Positions 10,268 to 19,537 of a DNA stretch of 64,000 nt are shown here, in pieces; the first letter of the stretch is position 1; each line of letters begins with the position of its first letter. The stretch comes from Pseudarthrobacter sp. PS3-L1 (GTDB lineage Bacteria; Actinomycetota; Actinomycetes; Actinomycetales; Micrococcaceae). The notes beneath the pieces were generated by a model that ran no database searches, was not told the DNA's origin, and saw only the letters and a program-made list of their open reading frames with translations. The stretch covers positions 496,001-560,000 of the forward strand of contig NZ_JASISU010000001.1 of NCBI RefSeq assembly GCF_030063285.1. Reading direction: 5' to 3'. Position numbers and translations under genes: made by a program.

Positions 10268-11932
10268 ATGACTGCCACACTCGTAGCCAAAGACCTGGCT
10301 GGCGGACACGACCACCGCACACTTTTTTCCGGGCTTTCCCTGACCGTTGCGCCGGGCGATGTTGTCGGCGTGATGGGTGCCAACGGGGCAGGAAAAACCA
10401 CCCTCCTCCGCATTCTTGCCGGCGTGGATGAGCCGCAGGCAGGTACGGTGAGCCTAGCTCCCCAGGATGCCTTTGTGGGATGGCTTCCCCAGGAGCATGA
10501 ACGGGTGGTGGGCGAAAGCGTAGCCGGTTACATCGAACGACGCACGGGGTGCCGGCAGGCCACTCTGGACATGGAATCCGCTGCCGATGCGCTAGGTTCA
10601 GGAGCTCCCGGATCGGACGATTCCTACTCTGCGGCGTTCGACAGGTGGATGGCCTCCGGTGCTGCCGATCTTGAGGACCGGGTACCAGCTGTCCTTGCAG
10701 ATCTTGGCCTTGACGTGGGGGCGGACGCCGGGATGGCGGGACTCTCTGGCGGACAGGCCGCACGGGTGGCGCTCGCGGCCTTGCTGCTGAGCCGTTTTGA
10801 TATTGTCCTCCTGGATGAGCCCACCAATGATTTGGACATGGCGGGCCTGGCTCGGCTGGAGAACTTCATCAAGGGCCTGCGCGGCGGCGTTGTCCTGGTC
10901 TCGCACGACAGGGAGTTTCTGGCTGGTTGCGTGAGCACAGTGGTGGAGCTGGACCAGGCACAGAACGCAGTCACCGTTTACGACGGCGGCTACGAGGCTT
11001 TCCTGGCAGAACGTGCCACCGCTCGCAAACACGCTCGGGAAAAGTACGAGGAGTTCTCCGCCACCAAAGCAGATCTAGTGGGCAGGGCTCGAACGCAGCG
11101 TGAGTGGAGTTCCCAGGGCGTCCGGAATGCCATGAAGAAGAGCCCCGACAATGACAAGATCCGGCGGGCGGCATCCACCGAGTCCTCTGAAAAGCAGGCC
11201 CAGAAAGTCCGTCAAATGGAGTCGCGGATAGCGCGCCTTGATGTGGTGGAGGAACCGCGGAAGGAATGGCAGCTGCAATTTTCCATTGGACAGGCGCCGC
11301 GCTCCAGTTCCGTGGTGGCGACACTGCGTGACGTCGTGGCACGGCAGGGCGAATTCACGCTTGGTCCAGTGAACCTGCAGCTTAACGCGGGCGAACGCAT
11401 TGGTATCACAGGCCCGAACGGGGCTGGGAAGTCTACGCTCCTGCGGCTCCTGCTCGGTGTGCAGGCGCCGGATACCGGTGAAGCATCCTTGGGGGCCTCC
11501 GTGGCTATCGGGGAGATTGACCAAGCCCGGGGATTACTGGCGGGACATATGATTCTTGCCGACGCGGTCGAGGCTGCCCTGCCTGACCTGACCGGCGCTG
11601 AGGTCCGCACGCTGCTCGCCAAATTTGGCCTCAAAGCTGACCACACGGCCAGGACAGTGGATTCGCTGTCGCCTGGTGAGCGCACCCGTGCAGCGTTGGC
11701 TCTCCTGCAGGCCCGGGGAATCAACCTGCTGGTCCTGGACGAGCCCACCAACCACCTCGACCTCCCTGCCATTGAACAGCTTGAAGAGGCACTGGAAAGC
11801 TATGACGGCGCCCTTTTGCTGGTCTCCCACGACAGGCGGCTTCTGGAGAACGTCCGGTTGGATGTTCGCTGGGAGCTAGACGACGGCGTCGTCACCGAAC
11901 GTTCCATCGATACCAAGGAAAATCACTCATGA
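10268..11932 (+). CDS. ABC-F family ATPase (possible ribosome-protection protein)
   Basis: 554 residues with two ABC ATPase domains and no membrane segments, which defines ABC-F. Domain 1: Walker A GANGAGKTT (residues 37-45), signature LSGGQAARVALAALLLS, Walker B IVLLDEPTNDLD. A basic linker of about 80 residues follows (VRNAMKKSPDNDKIRRAAS). Domain 2: Walker A GPNGAGKST, signature LSPGERTRAALALL, Walker B LLVLDEPTNHLD. ABC-F proteins bind the ribosomal E site; some displace antibiotics. The long linker, the hairpin leader and the downstream coupled exporter favour a resistance or stress role over the housekeeping EttA type, but the drug class cannot be predicted. The stop overlaps the exporter start. 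Confidence 0.85.
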   Translation: MTATLVAKDLAGGHDHRTLFSGLSLTVAPGDVVGVMGANGAGKTTLLRILAGVDEPQAGTVSLAPQDAFVGWLPQEHERVVGESVAGYIERRTGCRQATLDMESAADALGSGAPGSDDSYSAAFDRWMASGAADLEDRVPAVLADLGLDVGADAGMAGLSGGQAARVALAALLLSRFDIVLLDEPTNDLDMAGLARLENFIKGLRGGVVLVSHDREFLAGCVSTVVELDQAQNAVTVYDGGYEAFLAERATARKHAREKYEEFSATKADLVGRARTQREWSSQGVRNAMKKSPDNDKIRRAASTESSEKQAQKVRQMESRIARLDVVEEPRKEWQLQFSIGQAPRSSSVVATLRDVVARQGEFTLGPVNLQLNAGERIGITGPNGAGKSTLLRLLLGVQAPDTGEASLGASVAIGEIDQARGLLAGHMILADAVEAALPDLTGAEVRTLLAKFGLKADHTARTVDSLSPGERTRAALALLQARGINLLVLDEPTNHLDLPAIEQLEEALESYDGALLLVSHDRRLLENVRLDVRWELDDGVVTERSIDTKENHS

Positions 11933-13851
11933 GCATGGACAGGGTCGCCTGGAGTTCGCTGTACAACATCTCGCAGGCCAAAAATGGGCGCCGGCCGTTT
12001 TCCCGTGCCATGCTCAAGCGGGTCTTCGCTTTTGCCAGGCCCTACCGTGCGACGTTGATTGCCTTTATCCTGCTCTCCATTGTGCTGGCCTTCCTGGCCG
12101 TTGCCACGCCCGTCCTTGCTGGTCAGGTTGTGGACGCAATTGTCGCCGGATCGGGAACCGACCAGATCATCAGGTTGGCCATTCTGATAGCCCTCGTGGC
12201 GGTCGCCGAGGCCGGGGTTGGTCTGTTGAGCCGCTGGTTTTCCTCGAAGATTGGCGAGGGGGTCATTCTGGACCTGCGCACAAAGGTCTTTGACCACGTC
12301 CAGAAAATGCCTATTGCATTCTTTACCCGCACCCGGACAGGTGCGCTGGTCAGCAGGCTCAACAACGATGTGATCGGCGCCCAGTCCGCCTTTGCTGGCA
12401 CTCTCTCCGGCGTCGTCAGCAATGTGGTGGCGCTGATCCTGACGCTGATCGTCATGCTCGGCACGTCGTGGCAGGTGACGGTACTGGCCATGGTGTTGCT
12501 CCCCATTTTCCTGATTCCCGCGCGACGGATGGGTTCCCGCCTGGCCGCCCTGCGCCGTGAAGCTGCAGAGCACAACGCCACCATGGGTACGCAGATGACG
12601 GAGCGGTTCTCGGCGCCTGGTGCCACCCTGGTCAAGCTCTTCGGCAGGCCGGACGAGGAATCACGTGAGTTCGCCGTCCGTGCAGACCGTGTCCGCGACA
12701 TCGGTGTCCGCACCGCGATGCTCCAGTTCACTTTTGTTACCGCGCTGACACTCGTTTCTGCCCTGGCCCTGGCACTGGTCTACGGCCTGGGTGGGTGGCT
12801 GGCCATCAACGGACAGTTGGCACCAGGTGACGTTGTGGTCCTTGCCCTGCTCCTGACGCGGCTCTATGCTCCGTTGACCGCCCTGTCCAACGCACGCGTT
12901 GAAATCATGAGTGCCCTGGTCAGTTTCGAGCGGGTCTTCGAGGTCCTGGACCTCGAACCCCTCATCAAGGAAAAACCGACAGCCCGTGCCGTCCCCGAGG
13001 GACCGGTCGCAGTTGAGTTCGCCAATGTGCGCTTTGCGTATCCTGCAGCCGATAAAGTCTCACTGGCCTCGCTTGAAGAAGTTTCCACCCTAGACACCAG
13101 GGGTGGCGAAGAGGTCCTGCACGGCATCAGTTTCCGGGTGGAACCAGGCCAGACTGTGGCGCTGGTAGGGTCTTCCGGCGCCGGCAAATCCACCATTGCC
13201 CAGTTGCTTTCGCGCCTGTACGACGTCGACTCCGGGGCCGTGGTGCTCGGTGGCACAGCCCAGGGCGTCGCTGACGGATCCCAGGCCGGTGGCCTGGACA
13301 TCCGCGATGTCACTTTCGATTCCCTTCGCGCTACCTTGGGCATGGTCACCCAGGATGGCCATCTCTTCCATGAAAGCATCGCCTCGAACCTCCGCCTCGC
13401 CCGGCCAGACGCGACCGAAGAAGACATGTGGGAGGCCATCCGGAAGGCCCGACTGGAAACCATGATCCGGTCGCTTCCCGACGGGTTGGACACCATTGTG
13501 GGAGAGCGCGGTTACCGGCTCTCCGGTGGTGAGCGTCAACGCCTGACCATCGCGCGGCTCCTGGTCGCATCCCCCCGCGTTGTGATCCTGGACGAGGCGA
13601 CGGCGGCACTTGATTCAACCAACGAGGCCGCCGTGCAGGCGGCTCTGGGCGCTGCCCTGGAAGGTCGCACCGCCGTCGTTATTGCCCACCGGCTGTCAAC
13701 GGTCCGGGCTGCGGACCAGATTTTGGTGGTGGAGGCAGGGAACATTGTGGAGCGTGGCACACACGCGGAACTGCTCGCTGCGGATGGACGCTACGCGGAG
13801 CTGTACAGCACGCAATTTGCCGAAGCGACAGCAGCAGTAAACGAGGCCTGA
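11929..13851 (+). CDS. Type I ABC exporter half-transporter (TMD-NBD fusion)
   Basis: 640 residues. An N-terminal six-helix transmembrane domain (residues about 35-330, beginning with TLIAFILLSIVLAFLAVATPVL) is followed by a nucleotide-binding domain with Walker A GSSGAGKST, Q-loop GMVTQDGHLF, signature RLSGGERQRL, Walker B VVILDEATAALD and H-loop IAHRLSTV. All ATPase residues are intact, so a homodimer is likely. An insertion of about 20 residues before the A-loop region (SLASLEEVSTLDTRGGEE) and another after Walker A (GGTAQGVADGSQAGG) are longer than in typical MsbA-like proteins. ATG 11929 overlaps the ABC-F stop, with AAGGA eight bases upstream. Substrate unknown; coupling to ABC-F suggests joint protection and efflux. 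Confidence 0.9.
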   Translation: MSMDRVAWSSLYNISQAKNGRRPFSRAMLKRVFAFARPYRATLIAFILLSIVLAFLAVATPVLAGQVVDAIVAGSGTDQIIRLAILIALVAVAEAGVGLLSRWFSSKIGEGVILDLRTKVFDHVQKMPIAFFTRTRTGALVSRLNNDVIGAQSAFAGTLSGVVSNVVALILTLIVMLGTSWQVTVLAMVLLPIFLIPARRMGSRLAALRREAAEHNATMGTQMTERFSAPGATLVKLFGRPDEESREFAVRADRVRDIGVRTAMLQFTFVTALTLVSALALALVYGLGGWLAINGQLAPGDVVVLALLLTRLYAPLTALSNARVEIMSALVSFERVFEVLDLEPLIKEKPTARAVPEGPVAVEFANVRFAYPAADKVSLASLEEVSTLDTRGGEEVLHGISFRVEPGQTVALVGSSGAGKSTIAQLLSRLYDVDSGAVVLGGTAQGVADGSQAGGLDIRDVTFDSLRATLGMVTQDGHLFHESIASNLRLARPDATEEDMWEAIRKARLETMIRSLPDGLDTIVGERGYRLSGGERQRLTIARLLVASPRVVILDEATAALDSTNEAAVQAALGAALEGRTAVVIAHRLSTVRAADQILVVEAGNIVERGTHAELLAADGRYAELYSTQFAEATAAVNEA

Positions 13852-13860
13852 AAATCCTCG

Positions 13861-14286
13861 TCAGTCCGTGACGTGCTGCCGGCGGAGCGCCGGCAGCACG
13901 TGCTCGGTCAGGAGGGGGGCCAGGTCGTTTGGCAGGGGAGCATTCAGATCCAGCCAGCGGATCTCCGCAATCTCAGCGGCGGCCTCTGCAGTCCATGTTC
14001 CGGGCGCAGTGAAGACGGTGGCTACAATCTCCGTTGCCGCCTCATTGGCAGCGGCTGCCACCCAGGTACCAAGAAACTGCAACTGCGCCGGCAAAATCAC
14101 AATGCCTGTTTCCTCTAAAAGCTCTCGGGAAGCGGCCTCCACCGCAGACTCACCGGGGTCGGGTTTGCCTCCGGGGTTCATGAAGCGTGATGTCCCGTGC
14201 TTCCGGACGGTGAGCAGGTGGCCCGCGCTGTTACAGACGCAGACAGCAGAAACCACGATCCTGGGATTCTGCGCTGGCGTGTTCAC
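13861..14286 (-). CDS. Nudix (MutT-like) hydrolase
   Basis: 141 residues from GTG 14284-14286, chosen because AGGAG lies eight bases upstream on the minus strand. The reading frame stays open back to about 14490, but that stretch crosses the tRNA gene and is not coding. The Nudix box is complete: G(5)E(7)REUxEExGU as GKPDPGESAVEAASRELLEETGIV. Such enzymes hydrolyse nucleoside diphosphate-linked substrates, for example oxidised nucleotides; the exact substrate is unknown. PGGKPDPGES and a C-terminal WLDLNAPLPNDLAPLL match the general fold. It is convergent with the ABC exporter, ten bases apart, with a strong hairpin inside its 3' end. Confidence 0.88.
   Translation of the reverse strand: MNTPAQNPRIVVSAVCVCNSAGHLLTVRKHGTSRFMNPGGKPDPGESAVEAASRELLEETGIVILPAQLQFLGTWVAAAANEAATEIVATVFTAPGTWTAEAAAEIAEIRWLDLNAPLPNDLAPLLTEHVLPALRRQHVTD
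13871..13901. terminator. 14-bp perfect hairpin shared by convergent genes
   Basis: Bases 13871-13884 and 13888-13901 are perfectly complementary with a 3-base loop. It lies 20 bases past the ABC exporter stop and inside the last codons of the Nudix gene. No uridine run follows on the plus strand, so efficiency as an intrinsic terminator is uncertain. Confidence 0.5.
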
Positions 14287-14351
14287 GGGGATGGGCTCCT
14301 GGGGTACGAGCGCGCCCAGCCTCCGGCTGGGGTCCTTGACTTGACGATGAG

Positions 14352-14424
14352 TGCCCTCGATTGGAATCGAACCAACGACACCGGCTTTAGGAGAGCCGTG
14401 CTCTATCCACTGAGCTACGAGGGC
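14352..14424 (-). tRNA. tRNA-Arg(CCU)
   Basis: On the minus strand the acceptor stem GCCCTCG (14424-14418) pairs with CGAGGGC (14359-14353) and A is the discriminator base. D-arm GCTC/GAGC, anticodon stem CGGCT/AGCCG with loop CTCCTAA (anticodon CCU) and T-loop TTCGATT are all present. CCA is not encoded. Length 73 bases without a variable-arm extension. Confidence 0.96.
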
Positions 14425-14506
14425 AGTTTCGGTGAGATCAACTGGGTCGATCCTTCCGAACACGGTTACCAGCATACAAGGTATCAACACCGACTACGCT
14501 CAAGGC

Positions 14507-15244
14507 ATGAGTTCAGCGCCCTCCACCGTGATCCGCCCAGGCTTCAAACCCAATATTTCGTCCACCCGGCAGTACATCGGTGCATGGTCCACGCTCAGCG
14601 TCCTGCAATACTTTCTGGCCGAAACGGCTGTGATTGCGGCGTGGGCAGGTCCTGAGCCCTACGATCGCCGGACAGGCTACATCAGTGATCTGGGTGCCCT
14701 GTACTGCGGTGTCTACGACGGGCGCGACGTGTGTTCCCCGCTGCACCCGCTGATGAACACCTCTTTTTTCATCCAGGGCCTGGCACTGGTGCTGGGGGCC
14801 CTCCTGTTGACCTCTGGGCTCCTCTGCGTGGCGGCGGCTCCTCGTTCCAGGCTTCCGGCCGAACGTCGCCGTGGGCCGTGGCCCGCCGCCATCGCCGTGC
14901 GTATCCTGACGGGAATCGCCGGTGTGGGCACCATGGTTGTGGCGCTGGTACCCGAGGATGCAGGCTCTCCACTGCACTATGTGGGGGCCGTGATGTTCTT
15001 CCTCGGCGGTGCGGCAGCCCTGGTCATCCTGGGCCTGCTGTGGATTCGGCGTACGCCCTGGAGCTGGGTGCTCCTGGCCTGCGGGCTAGTTGCCCTGGTT
15101 GCCGTTGTGGTTGGCGGCGTCACTGGCCTCGACGTGCCGCAGCCCGGAACCCTGGAACGCTTCATGGGATACCCGGTGACGCTAGGGTTTGCGTGCGCCG
15201 GTATGGTGATTGCCCGTCAGATCAGGCGGAACAGGCAAGCCTGA
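14507..15244 (+). CDS. DUF998-like membrane protein
   Basis: 245 residues with about six transmembrane helices. The segment RRTGYISDLGALYCGVYDGRDVCSPLHPLMN after helix one, then helices with an internal loop containing VPEDAGSPLHYVGAVMFFLGG, match the DUF998 family of six-helix proteins with unknown function. The start is ATG 14507: TACGCT at 14495-14500 is a -10 hexamer exactly six bases before it, which implies a leaderless mRNA. The tRNA-Arg gene is divergent and 82 bases upstream. It is convergent with the GH18-like gene, and there is no clear terminator between them. Confidence 0.75.
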   Translation: MSSAPSTVIRPGFKPNISSTRQYIGAWSTLSVLQYFLAETAVIAAWAGPEPYDRRTGYISDLGALYCGVYDGRDVCSPLHPLMNTSFFIQGLALVLGALLLTSGLLCVAAAPRSRLPAERRRGPWPAAIAVRILTGIAGVGTMVVALVPEDAGSPLHYVGAVMFFLGGAAALVILGLLWIRRTPWSWVLLACGLVALVAVVVGGVTGLDVPQPGTLERFMGYPVTLGFACAGMVIARQIRRNRQA

Positions 15245-15268
15245 CCTGACGGCCTACTCAACAAAAAA

Positions 15269-16858
15269 CTAGCTGGTTGGTTCGGCCGGGGCGGTGCTGG
15301 TCGGGCTGGGGCTGGCGTCGCCATTAATGAGCTTCGCCAGCTCGGCATCAGTCAACTTGTTCCAGGGTGAATCGGGAGAGCCCTGCAGTGCTGCTTCCGG
15401 GCTGTCCGTCTGGGTCCACCATTTCGCCTCAAAGACGCGTCCCTCGAAGAGGATGCGGTCACCCTTGCGATAAATAGTGGTGGGATCCCACTCTGGTGCG
15501 GTTCCAGCCGGAGCAGTCAGCTGGGGCGTGGGGCGGTCCCCGGCCAAAACGGGGCCAATGATGCGCCAGGGCGCTGCATCGCCCTGCAGGACAGCATTGT
15601 CCGGAATATCCCCGCGGGTCCAGTACTTGGCTTCATACACGTTGGAGTGCCAGACCACCCGCTGGCCCGTGGTGTAGGCCGCATCCTCGAACCAGATGGG
15701 GTAGGGGCTGGTGGCAGGATCGTCGGTGATGGCAGGGGCCGCCGTTGTGGCCTGGACGTCAGGAGCCTCCGTGGGGGCCTTGACGCCAGCGCCGAGAATC
15801 TCGGCGAATGAGGAGGAACCCTGGTCGACCCCGCTGCAGCTATCCGACACCTTTGTGACGTCGGGGAAATTCTCGCTGCAGGTCCGGTCCCTGTTCAAGG
15901 ACCAGATGGAGAGCCGGCCGGCTCCCTTGGTGCTGGCATAGGTGCTGAGGTCCTGCGCATCCTGCAGGGTGAAGATTTCTCCCTGCACGTCGTTCTGGCC
16001 GATCATGGGGGTCAGGCCGATCTTGCGCCAGACGGTATCGCTGCCCAGGTCCACGCCAGCGTCCTTGTACAGCTGGGTCAGCTGCTGATGGGTCGCCTCT
16101 GCAGCGGAAACAGCATTCTCATACATGGATTTGTCCATGAGCCGGCTTCCGCCGTAGTCCATTGTCATCGCATTAACCCCGGCAAGATCAGTTCCGGAAG
16201 CAATCATGCGGGCCACAGCGTCCCGGCCAACAGCGGTCAGGCCGTTCGGATCGACGGGGAGTGTCAGCCAGACAGCCAGCGGCTTGCCGGCGGCGGCGCG
16301 TTCCTTCTGCAATGCAGCGACGGCCTCGGAACGCCGGTCGAGGGATGCCGTATCGCTAAGTGCCGCACCCTCGATGTCAAGGTCCATGGTGCTTGCCTCG
16401 TACCGGTCAAGGCTTTGCGCATACGCATCCTTGAGGGCCTTTGTATCGGTGCAGCCAACGGCCAGTTCCGTGTTCGTCAGGCCGCCAAACGAGACAGTGG
16501 CACTGCCACCGAGTTGCTGGAGCCGGGCCACCCTGCGGTCCAGGTCCAGGGTCGCGGCCGCTTCATCCAGGGAGTAGAACGTACCCCACGAAGGCGTGCA
16601 GGCATCTGCCGTGCTGGCCACAATGAAGGACAGGACCACGTTCTGCGCCTCTTTCGAGACGGGGTCCTCGAAGGCATAGCGCGGTGTGGCCGTGACGTCC
16701 ACGTATCCGGAAAAAATTGAATCGATGTCCCCGGCAGCCCGCTGATCCTGGAAGTCGCCCCAGGCGACAAATCCGCCAGCGGTAACGGCTGCAACGACTC
16801 CGGCAAGGATGCCGGTTCGGACCAGGGACAGTTTTCGGCCTGGGAAGCGAGCGGACAC
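15269..16858 (-). CDS. Membrane-anchored GH18-like glycosidase with two chitin-binding-like modules
   Basis: 529 residues from GTG 16858, preceded by AGGGGA; a TTG 57 bases upstream is weaker. An N-terminal signal anchor occupies residues 10-33. A GH18-like barrel follows, with DLDIEG at residues 159-164, which is the catalytic DxDxE motif, so hydrolysis of beta-1,4 N-acetylglucosamine polymers is plausible. The C-terminal part carries two aromatic-rich modules of about 45 residues (AAYTTGQRVVWHSNVYEAKYW and TIYRKGDRILFEGRVFEAKW W type), which look like CBM5/12 chitin-binding domains, separated by a Pro/Thr linker. It lies divergent from a cellulose-synthase-like transferase, so it may trim or process that polymer rather than digest food chitin. 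Cell-surface location is expected. Confidence 0.8.
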   Translation of the reverse strand: MSARFPGRKLSLVRTGILAGVVAAVTAGGFVAWGDFQDQRAAGDIDSIFSGYVDVTATPRYAFEDPVSKEAQNVVLSFIVASTADACTPSWGTFYSLDEAAATLDLDRRVARLQQLGGSATVSFGGLTNTELAVGCTDTKALKDAYAQSLDRYEASTMDLDIEGAALSDTASLDRRSEAVAALQKERAAAGKPLAVWLTLPVDPNGLTAVGRDAVARMIASGTDLAGVNAMTMDYGGSRLMDKSMYENAVSAAEATHQQLTQLYKDAGVDLGSDTVWRKIGLTPMIGQNDVQGEIFTLQDAQDLSTYASTKGAGRLSIWSLNRDRTCSENFPDVTKVSDSCSGVDQGSSSFAEILGAGVKAPTEAPDVQATTAAPAITDDPATSPYPIWFEDAAYTTGQRVVWHSNVYEAKYWTRGDIPDNAVLQGDAAPWRIIGPVLAGDRPTPQLTAPAGTAPEWDPTTIYRKGDRILFEGRVFEAKWWTQTDSPEAALQGSPDSPWNKLTDAELAKLINGDASPSPTSTAPAEPTS

Positions 16859-17057
16859 AGGTCCCCTTAGGTTAATGGTGAGTTCGAGGTTTGGTGACGG
16901 CAGCAGGCTTAACAAAGCGTGCCGTCCTGCGGCGACGGTCTGCTGAGCCTGCGACCTTGCACTATCCTAAGGGCACGCACCGATTTATCGTGTTGCGGGT
17001 GCGCAGGTTTCGCCGGGCGCGCTGCTCAACGCCCACTCTGCATCCCCGGGGGGATAC

Positions 17058-19421
17058 ATGTCTGACCAGCTTCTCTTGCCTGCCGTGGATGAGTCCGTGG
17101 AAGCCACGGACTCCAAGGAGGCTATCCGCCGCCGGCAATGGGGTGCAGAGCGCCGGTCTGAGCCGCTCTCCATTGTTCATCCCAAGCCTTCGCGGCGGAA
17201 GATCATTTTGGGCCGGCTCGCCATCCTCACAACTGTTCTTGCTTGGATGACCTATGTTGTCACCACCATCCTCAAGGAATTGGCCGATAACCCCAACGCT
17301 GGGTTCCGCTTCCAGTTTGAGACAGTCTCCTACCTCACAGTGGTCACGTTCCTGACGTTTTCTGCCCTGATGTACCTGATTGCCCGCCAGGGTGCCATGT
17401 ACCGGTTCCGCGACCACACAAGAGTGCCTCGGGGAGAGCTGGACAGGCATTTCGCCGCCTACGAGGAAGGCATTACCGTCCTGGTGCCCTCCTACGCGGA
17501 AGAGCCCCAGGTTGTCCGCGCAACGCTGTGGTCAGCTGCACTTCAGGAGTTCCCTGACCTGAAGGTCGTTCTGCTCCTGGATGACCCGCCCTTTCCCTCC
17601 GACCCCGACGATCTCGCGAGGCTGAACCGGACCCGGGCGCTGTCGGAGGAAATCAGTGCGGCCATGGCGCTGCCCGCACAACGGTTTGCCGCGGCACTGG
17701 CTGCCTATCAGGGCCGCGCTGCCAGCGCACATGATGAAGCGCAGGAACTGCAACTGCTCATCAGTGAATACCAGGCTGCGGCTGGCTGGCTGGAAGACAT
17801 GGCTGCTGCGGAAACTGTCGCAGACCACGTGGACGAATTTTTTGTGGACCTGGTAGTTATGGGCCTGGCCCGCGAGCTCAGACTCGTCCTCCTGGGCCTG
17901 GATGCCGCTGCTGTCCAGATGACCTCACCACCACCGGCCCGTGTGGAGGAACTTTACCGACGGCTGACGTGGATCTTCAGTGTCAAGACGGAGACCTTCG
18001 AACGAAAGCGCTACGCGAGCCTCTCGCATGAGGCCAACAAGGCCATGAACCTCAACGCCTACATTTCCCTGATGGGCCACGACTGGGCCTCGGAGTCGAC
18101 GGCGGACGGGACAGTCCTGCGGGTCATGGAGCAGGACAGCGAAGGTCAGGCCAGCAGCCGCCCTGGTGCGGCACCCGAGGACACCCTTTGCGTCCCCGAT
18201 ACAACGTACGTCCTGACTCTCGACGCCGATTCGCTCCTACTCCGCGACTACTGCCTGCGCCTTGTGTACTTTCTGGAGCAGGCCGGCAACGAGCGGGTAG
18301 CCGTGACGCAGACTCCATATTCATCCTTCCGCGGAGCGCCAACCCGCATTGAACGCGTAGCCGGTGCAACGACTGACCTGCAGCACATCCTGCATCAGGG
18401 CAAAAGTTTCTACAACGCGACATTCTGGGTCGGCGCCAACGCTGTCATCCGGAAGCGTGCGCTTGAGGACATTGTGGAGGTGGAAAACAACGGCGGGTTT
18501 GAGATCCGGACGTATATCCAGGACCGCACGGTGATCGAGGACACGGAATCGAGCATCGACCTGGGCCAGCACGGTTGGACACTGGTGAACTATCCGGAAC
18601 GACTGAGCTATAGCGCGACGCCACCGGACTTTGGCTCATTGGTGGTCCAGCGGCGGCGGTGGGCCAACGGAGGGCTCCTGATCTTGCCCAAGCTCTGGAC
18701 GCAGCTGCGGATCAGACGGCAACAGCGCCAACCTATCCTTGTTCGCGAAGTGTTGTTGCGGGTGAACTACATGGCATCCATTGCGTGGGCGAGCTTCGGC
18801 CTCGTTTTCCTCCTTGCCTATCCTTATGACAGCCGCCTGCTGAGCCCCATCGTCTTCCTTGCTGCTTTGCCGTATTTCCTTGCCATGGGAAGCGATCTTC
18901 GCGACTGCGGGCACCGGTTCAGTGATATCTTCCGGATCTATGGTTTCAACCTGATCTTGCTTCCCGTCAACCTGGCAGGTGTCTTCAAATCGCTGCAGCA
19001 GGCCCTGACGGGCGACAAAATCCCCTTCGCCCGGACGCCAAAAGTCAAGAACCGGACGGCAGCGCCTGCTATCTACGTCCTGACCCCCTTCATTATTGTG
19101 GCGTTTTCCTTGCTGACGATCTGGCGGGATTCCCAGCAGCAGAACTGGGGCAACGTAGCTTTTGCTGTCCTCAATGCGGTCCTCGCTGCCGGTGCCATCC
19201 GCGCCTACATAGGAATTCGCAATTCGCTGGTGGATATTTTCTTGGGCACCATCAACTGGCTCTACGTATCACCGCGGAAGAAAAAAGTGTCCGTCAGTCC
19301 GGTCATCCCCAAAACCGCTGAGGAAATAGATTGGGAGAGCATTCTCTACCACGGCGACCGTCGGCTCAACCGCGACCTGCGCGGAACTACCGACCGCCGT
19401 CGGCGGATTGGCCTGCGGTAA
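17058..19421 (+). CDS. Cellulose-synthase-like family 2 glycosyltransferase
   Basis: 787 residues. Two N-terminal helices (around residues 50-70 and 95-112) precede a cytoplasmic GT-A domain: VLVPSYAEE, first Asp in VVLLLDDPPF, DxD in LTLDADSLLLRDYC, catalytic IEDTES (TED variant), and QRRRW. Four to five C-terminal helices follow. These are the D,D,D,Q(Q/R)xRW hallmarks of processive synthases of cellulose, chitin or hyaluronan. An unusual helical insertion of about 180 residues separates the first Asp from DxD (residues about 185-370). I see no PilZ motif, so direct c-di-GMP binding is not obvious despite the adjacent GGDEF-EAL gene. The polymer made is unknown; a GH18-like partner hints at an amino sugar polymer. 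Confidence 0.85.
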   Translation: MSDQLLLPAVDESVEATDSKEAIRRRQWGAERRSEPLSIVHPKPSRRKIILGRLAILTTVLAWMTYVVTTILKELADNPNAGFRFQFETVSYLTVVTFLTFSALMYLIARQGAMYRFRDHTRVPRGELDRHFAAYEEGITVLVPSYAEEPQVVRATLWSAALQEFPDLKVVLLLDDPPFPSDPDDLARLNRTRALSEEISAAMALPAQRFAAALAAYQGRAASAHDEAQELQLLISEYQAAAGWLEDMAAAETVADHVDEFFVDLVVMGLARELRLVLLGLDAAAVQMTSPPPARVEELYRRLTWIFSVKTETFERKRYASLSHEANKAMNLNAYISLMGHDWASESTADGTVLRVMEQDSEGQASSRPGAAPEDTLCVPDTTYVLTLDADSLLLRDYCLRLVYFLEQAGNERVAVTQTPYSSFRGAPTRIERVAGATTDLQHILHQGKSFYNATFWVGANAVIRKRALEDIVEVENNGGFEIRTYIQDRTVIEDTESSIDLGQHGWTLVNYPERLSYSATPPDFGSLVVQRRRWANGGLLILPKLWTQLRIRRQQRQPILVREVLLRVNYMASIAWASFGLVFLLAYPYDSRLLSPIVFLAALPYFLAMGSDLRDCGHRFSDIFRIYGFNLILLPVNLAGVFKSLQQALTGDKIPFARTPKVKNRTAAPAIYVLTPFIIVAFSLLTIWRDSQQQNWGNVAFAVLNAVLAAGAIRAYIGIRNSLVDIFLGTINWLYVSPRKKKVSVSPVIPKTAEEIDWESILYHGDRRLNRDLRGTTDRRRRIGLR

Positions 19422-19537
19422 AACGTGGGTTGCGGTATAACACAAATCAGCCAAAGTGGGACAGATCATGGTGTGATGGTTCAACACCAAAAGCACAGTG
19501 GTGGTCGTAGCAAAAAACCGACTCAGGAGGCACGCCC

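Noticed and set aside
14286..14490. N-terminal extension of the Nudix hydrolase
   Set aside because: It crosses the tRNA-Arg gene and lacks any Nudix homology; the GTG start at 14286 has an RBS.
17058..19421. Simple bacterial cellulose operon (bcs)
   Set aside because: No bcsB, bcsZ or bcsC genes and no PilZ domain; the neighbouring hydrolase is GH18-like, so the product is left open.
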